DNA of 34,413 nt. Source: Syntrophorhabdaceae bacterium. Its GTDB lineage: Bacteria > Desulfobacterota > Syntrophorhabdia > Syntrophorhabdales > Syntrophorhabdaceae. Shown here in pieces: positions 30,848-34,413 of this stretch. The notes under the pieces are model-generated. The model was not told the origin of the DNA and did no database searches. It saw nothing but the letters and a program-made list of their open reading frames with translations. Positions within the stretch are counted from its first letter, which is position 1; each line of letters starts with the position of its first letter. A program made the translations under genes and the position numbers. The stretch spans positions 1 through 34,413 of the forward strand of contig DATKMQ010000140.1 of the NCBI GenBank assembly GCA_035541755.1. Reading direction: 5' to 3'.

Positions 30848-31735
30848 ATGTATTTGAGAGGTATTCTTACGGCGCTGGTTACACCTTTCAGGAATGGGAG
30901 CCTTGACGAGAAGGCACTCAAGAACCTCATAGAATTTCAGCTCAAAGGAGGAGTGGACGGGCTTGTACCGTGCGGCAGCACCGGCGAAGCCCCGACCCTT
31001 TCCTACGAGGAGCACGAAAGGGTTGTGGATCTGACGATAAAGTACGTAAAAGGCAGAGTGCCGGTTGTTGCGGGCACAGGGTCGAACAGCACTCAGGAAG
31101 CGATCGAACTCACAAAGGGAGCGAAAAAGCTCGGCGCCAACTTTTGCCTCCTCACCACGCCCTACTATAATAAGCCCACGCAGGAGGGGCTCTATCAGCA
31201 CTTCAGGGCCATCGCCGAGGCAGTCGACATTCCCCAGATTCTCTATAACATACCCGGTCGCACGGGCATTAACATGACGCCGGAAACAATCTTCAGGCTT
31301 TCTAAGATACCCGGAATTGTTGGCATCAAGGAGGCGGCGGGCTCGCTCGCACAGGTTTCCGACATATACAGGCTTACCAAGGGAAGATTCACCATACTTT
31401 CCGGGGACGACAACATCTTTCTCCCCATGATGAGCGTCGGCGCTACGGGCGTCATATCGGTCCTTTCCAATATCATGCCCAAAGATATGCAGGCTCTGTA
31501 CAGAGCCTTCCTGATCGAAAAGAATATCACGAAGGCCATGGATATCCATACACGCCTTATGCCTCTTTTCCAGGCCATGTTCATCGAAACCAATCCCATA
31601 CCCATAAAAGAGGCGATGGCGTACATGGGCATGATAAAAAAGGAATTCCGTCTCCCGCTGTGCCCTTTATCGGGTGCGAACAGCAAATTTCTCAAAGAAT
31701 TGCTGAACGAGTACAAACTGCTGAAAAAAAAGTAA
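30848..31735 (+). CDS. dapA: 4-hydroxy-tetrahydrodipicolinate synthase
   Basis: This ~295-residue aldolase condenses pyruvate with aspartate semialdehyde. GSTGEAPTLSYEEH, TPYYNKPTQEGLYQHF (general tyrosine) and GIKEAAGSLAQ (Schiff-base lysine about 161) are diagnostic. Two starts are possible. The ATG at 30830 overlaps the dapF stop and has GAGGAGG in front; the ATG at 30848 has AAAAGGAG in front and gives the usual MYLRGILTALVTPF beginning. I prefer the second because it matches the family. It is followed 18 bases later by dapB. Confidence 0.95.
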   Translation: MYLRGILTALVTPFRNGSLDEKALKNLIEFQLKGGVDGLVPCGSTGEAPTLSYEEHERVVDLTIKYVKGRVPVVAGTGSNSTQEAIELTKGAKKLGANFCLLTTPYYNKPTQEGLYQHFRAIAEAVDIPQILYNIPGRTGINMTPETIFRLSKIPGIVGIKEAAGSLAQVSDIYRLTKGRFTILSGDDNIFLPMMSVGATGVISVLSNIMPKDMQALYRAFLIEKNITKAMDIHTRLMPLFQAMFIETNPIPIKEAMAYMGMIKKEFRLPLCPLSGANSKFLKELLNEYKLLKKK

Positions 31736-31753
31736 GGCCGTCGAGGTGAGACC

Positions 31754-32548
31754 ATGCCAAAGTTGATTATAACCGGCGCCTCTGGCAAGATGGGGGCTAG
31801 TGTTATCAAGTGCGCACTGGAGAACGAGGACTTCGTGATCGCGGGTCTGGTGGAGGCAAAGAACCATCCCGCCATTGGCAGGACCGTAGATATCACGGCA
31901 GGGCTGGCCGGCGGGTCACTTCCTATCCTGGATGACCTTGAAAAGATTATAGACAAGGGCGACGTGGTTATTGATTTCACCGAGGCCAAAGCGTCGTTTG
32001 AACATTTCAGGGTCGCAAAGAAACACGGAAAGGCGCATATTATCGGCAGCACAGGTTTTAGCGAAGAGGCGCTTGCCGAGATAAGGGCCGCCAAAGATGC
32101 GAGAATTGTCATCTCCCCCAACATGAGCATCGGCATGAATGTGCTCTTCGATATCTGTGGCCGGGTCTCCGGCCTGTTAAAAGACGGTTACGACGTAGAG
32201 ATATTCGAGATGCACCATCGGTGGAAAAAGGACGCACCCAGCGGATCGGCACTACGACTCAAGGATTCCATTGAGGCGGGAAATCCGCTACGGAAGTGGA
32301 ACGAAGTCTACGGACGAAGTGGCATGACAGGCGAGCGAAGCCCGGAGGAGGTCGGCATCATGGCGCTGCGCGGCGGCGATGTGGTGGGCGATCATACGGT
32401 CTATTTCGCGGGCATGGGCGAACGCCTCGAATTTACCCATCGAGCCTTTTCACGGGACAATTTTGCAAGAGGGGCGCTGCGCGCGGCCAAGTGGCTCGTA
32501 GCCCAGCCACGGGGTGTATATTCGATGAAGGACGTGCTGGGATTATAG
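31754..32548 (+). CDS. dapB: 4-hydroxy-tetrahydrodipicolinate reductase
   Basis: This 264-residue NAD(P)H-dependent reductase has the nucleotide-binding ITGASGKMGASVIKC at the start, DFTEAKASFEHFR, GSTGFSEEALAEI, and the catalytic/substrate loop EMHHRWKKDAPSGSALRLKD (His-His, Lys, and SG). RGGDVVGDHTVYFAGMGERLEFTHRAFSRDNFARGALRAAKWL closes the fold. The product of dapA is its substrate. No transaminase (dapL), which often follows in this group, is found, so the remaining steps lie elsewhere. The operon appears to end here; a gene on the other strand begins 49 bases on. Confidence 0.96.
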   Translation: MPKLIITGASGKMGASVIKCALENEDFVIAGLVEAKNHPAIGRTVDITAGLAGGSLPILDDLEKIIDKGDVVIDFTEAKASFEHFRVAKKHGKAHIIGSTGFSEEALAEIRAAKDARIVISPNMSIGMNVLFDICGRVSGLLKDGYDVEIFEMHHRWKKDAPSGSALRLKDSIEAGNPLRKWNEVYGRSGMTGERSPEEVGIMALRGGDVVGDHTVYFAGMGERLEFTHRAFSRDNFARGALRAAKWLVAQPRGVYSMKDVLGL

Positions 32549-32596
32549 CCCGCTGCGATTTGATTCGTCCAGTGTGGCTTTACTCGTACACCGCCT

Positions 32597-33043
32597 CTAT
32601 TTTGTCAACAGAACCGGACATCTGGAACCCTTGAGCACGTTACGGGCCACGCCGCCGATCAGGTATTTTGCGATGCCTGACCTCCCGAGCGAGGCGATCA
32701 CAATCAGGTCGATCCCCTTTTCTTTTCCCTCTTTGAGTATTTCTTCGTACGGGACGCCTTCACGGATATTGGTTTCTGTATCCACCTCTCTTGCCTGCGG
32801 AAATTTGCCGAGCTGCTCCTGCAGTTTGTCTTTTGCGTCAGCTAAGTGAGTAGCCTTGATCTCCTGCCCCAATTCTATGGAAGCAAAATAATCGGCATAT
32901 GCGTAGTGAATCTCCTGGTGAACAACGTGGAGGAGAAAGACCTTCGCGTGATATTGCTTGGCAATGTCGAGGGCCTGCGCTAATGCCTTGTCCGATGGTT
33001 CCGAGAAATCCGTTGGTACGAGGATCTTGGTTGGCATAAGCAT
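32597..33043 (-). CDS. UspA-family universal stress protein
   Basis: This 148-residue protein has the UspA fold: TKILVPTDFSEPSDKALAQALDIAKQYHAKVFLLHVV at the start and IDLIVIASLGRSGIAKYLIGGVARNVLKGSRCPVLLTK at the end. The G-x2-G-x9-G-S nucleotide loop is present only in part (GRSGIA and LKGSRCPVL), so ATP binding is likely but not certain. The frame is open upstream to 33079, but AAGGAGG nine bases before 33043 marks the start (MLMPTKIL). It is a stand-alone gene converging on dapB. Confidence 0.92.
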   Translation of the reverse strand: MLMPTKILVPTDFSEPSDKALAQALDIAKQYHAKVFLLHVVHQEIHYAYADYFASIELGQEIKATHLADAKDKLQEQLGKFPQAREVDTETNIREGVPYEEILKEGKEKGIDLIVIASLGRSGIAKYLIGGVARNVLKGSRCPVLLTK

Positions 33044-33223
33044 CTTACATAACCTCCTTCCCCCCCTCTTAACGCACAACCGCTATCTCATATAATTATA
33101 GCAGCACTCAAGAACATTTGGGGGATACCAGGCACCGGAAATTGGGGGGCCTCACCTGTGGTTTGTTGAGTGAATGTGGGGCCTGGGTGGTGCCAGCATT
33201 TCTCGCTTAAGGCAAATGAGGTA

Positions 33224-34031
33224 TTATCTGGAGAGCTGCATAATTCTATAGGCGCCCCTTGCCACGAGCACGAAGACAATCATACCCACAATGAGATCAG
33301 GTATTTTTGATCCGGTGAGGTAGACGAAAATTCCCGCAACCATAACCCCGAGGTTGAGAATAACATCTGTAGAGGTGAAAATTACGCTTGCCTGCATATG
33401 GGCGCCCCTGCTCTTGGATTTCTGCAGCAGGGTAAGACATAGCCCGTTTCCCGCAAGGGCAAGAAGAGAGATCACAATCATCAGGGAGAAGTCGGGCGTT
33501 GCTTCACGAACGACGAAGCGTCTCAAGACTTCGGCAAAACCGAAGATAGCAAGGGCTAGTTGAAAATAGCCGGCTATGCCTGCGATCCTCTTCTTTCGCG
33601 AGACGACGCCTCCGACCGCAAAGAGCGAAAGCCCGTAGACCAGGGAATCGGCGAGCATATCGAGACTGTCTGCAACGAGCCCCATGGAACCGGCGATAAA
33701 GCCTGTAAGGATCTCGAGAGCGAAAAAAAAAGAGATTGATGGCGAGAACCTGCCAGAGTGTACGACGCTCATCGCTATGCTCTTCGAGCACATGAATTGA
33801 CTCTGCTTTTTGTGTCGAAACAAACTCTGTATCAAGGTTAAGGCTTTCAAGGGCCGAAAGGAGACTTTGATAGTCGCCAGTATGGTATGCCTCAAGCCTG
33901 CGGGCCGGTATATCAAACTGCAGGGACTGAACACCTTCCATGCCGTCCAATTTCATGCGTATAAGTCTTTCCTCCGACGGGCAGCCCATCCCGGCTATAT
34001 TGAAGACCGATCTTTGAACCGCATTTTCCAT
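33224..34031 (-). pseudogene. CDF-type cation transporter with N-terminal HMA domain, frameshifted in a T9 run
   Basis: Two frames join to give one protein of about 268 residues. Reading from 34031, residues 1-70 form a heavy-metal-associated-like domain (FNIAGMGCPSEERLIRMKLDGMEGV) with only one of the usual two cysteines (C17). The frame then enters the first helix (WQVLAINLFFF) and goes off at T9 (33731-33723). The second frame continues ALEILTGFIAGSMGLVADSLDMLADSLVYGLSLFAVGG, the CDF metal-site helices, and ends with GSKIPDLIVGMIVFVLVARGAYRIM. Eight Ts instead of nine would restore the frame. The first metal-site motif is DxxxD-like (ADSLDMLAD) without histidine. It may be a sequencing error, a phase-variable tract or a site of transcriptional slippage. 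Confidence 0.82.
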
Positions 34032-34213
34032 GTTTTTGCCCCTTTTTGGTACTTACACCAATCTTTTCTATCACAATGTAGGGAGGGCATTCCATGCTAA
34101 AATACCGGACCGTGAGCTTAATAGAGGTCTCTGGGCTTACGCGAAGACGGAAAGAGGCAAGAAAACGAGCGGCGTCACAGGAGCACAACCCTTCTCAAGG
34201 TGCGCAACGCTTT

Positions 34214-34413
34214 TTAATCTTTGAACTTCTTTCTCAACCCTACAAGACTTAAGAGCCCGATGCTGAATAAGAATACCGCCGGAGGGATGGGTACGGAAGA
34301 AGGAGTCCTGTTGTATGTGGGGTCGTTGACGTTCAGGTTCGTAATGGTAGGGAAGTTCCAGGTCGAGGAGCCCCCGTAGTTGTAATTCAAGTAACTACCG
34401 AATACCTGGCCGG
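34214..34413 (-). CDS. PEP-CTERM-type surface protein, C-terminal fragment
   Basis: The last 65 codons of a gene that continues past the window edge. After a Tyr/Asn/Thr-rich stretch (YLNYNYGGSSTWNFPTITN), the protein ends in the three-part PEP-CTERM sorting signal: VPIPPA, one hydrophobic helix (VFLFSIGLLSLVGL), and a basic end (RKKFKD). Such proteins are sorted by exosortase and are usually exported, often as part of surface or exopolysaccharide material. The stop TAA is at 34216-34214. Confidence 0.82.
   Translation of the reverse strand, partial: GQVFGSYLNYNYGGSSTWNFPTITNLNVNDPTYNRTPSSVPIPPAVFLFSIGLLSLVGLRKKFKD

Noticed and set aside
33120-33200. GGCACC/GGTGCC inverted repeat between the UspA and CDF genes
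   Set aside because: The arms are short and about 50 bases apart with G-rich filler; probably chance.

Overview
This window reads as a chromosomal segment of a strictly anaerobic, Gram-negative bacterium, most likely a Desulfobacterota-type (former Deltaproteobacteria) organism of the Syntrophorhabdus kind. That assignment is an inference. It rests on paired BcrB/BcrC-type benzoyl-CoA reductase or 2-hydroxyacyl-CoA dehydratase subunits, a tungsten-type aldehyde:ferredoxin oxidoreductase (AOR), an [FeFe]-hydrogenase maturase HydE, an argH-lipoprotein-lysA-dapF-dapA-dapB operon and a PEP-CTERM surface protein. I see no tRNA, rRNA, CRISPR array or insertion sequence.

Layout. 1-2.0 kb holds metal/anion transport: the start of a TauE/SafE exporter, a 5'-truncated cusA remnant and an intact CzcD-like CDF transporter. 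2.1-3.0 kb holds an unrecognised secreted proline-rich protein. 3.0-13.0 kb (+) is a long sulfur operon: Rrf2 regulator, metY, metX, metW, a rhodanese-E1 fusion, a small Cys-rich protein ending in Gly-Gly, a PP-loop sulfurtransferase, bioB, xdhC, an IscU-like scaffold and a frameshifted hydE. Converging on it from the minus strand (17.4-13.0 kb) are two Cys/Met-metabolism PLP enzymes, larE and an mnmA paralogue. Together these form an island for sulfur assimilation (homocysteine/cysteine), sulfur relay (rhodanese, E1, carrier) and sulfur insertion (tRNA thiolation, LarE, BioB, Fe-S/Moco accessory proteins). 17.5-18.9 kb holds a pcnB-type nucleotidyltransferase.

19.0-24.4 kb (-) is a catabolic region. 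One operon carries aor, a protein built of two MoaD-like beta-grasp domains, and a stand-alone MoaD. A second operon with its own promoter carries the BcrC/BcrB-like pair. The two promoters carry similar TGTA/TACA inverted repeats next to the start site, which suggests shared control. 24.5-32.5 kb holds housekeeping genes: cutA (-), then maf-yggS-argH-lipoprotein-lysA-dapF-dapA-dapB (+) with 4-bp overlaps at most junctions. 32.6-34.4 kb (-) holds a UspA protein, a frameshifted HMA-CDF transporter and the C-terminus of a PEP-CTERM protein.

Most notable observations: (1) the small Gly-Gly-ending protein between an E1-like enzyme and a CxxC PP-loop thiolase, a layout like TtuC-TtuB-TtuA or HcyF-HcyS; (2) the tandem beta-grasp protein in the AOR operon; (3) two single-base frameshifts in otherwise well-conserved genes (hydE and the HMA-CDF gene, the latter in a T9 run); (4) matching operator-like repeats at the AOR and BCR promoters; (5) an Rrf2 promoter with a palindrome sitting exactly on its -10 box.
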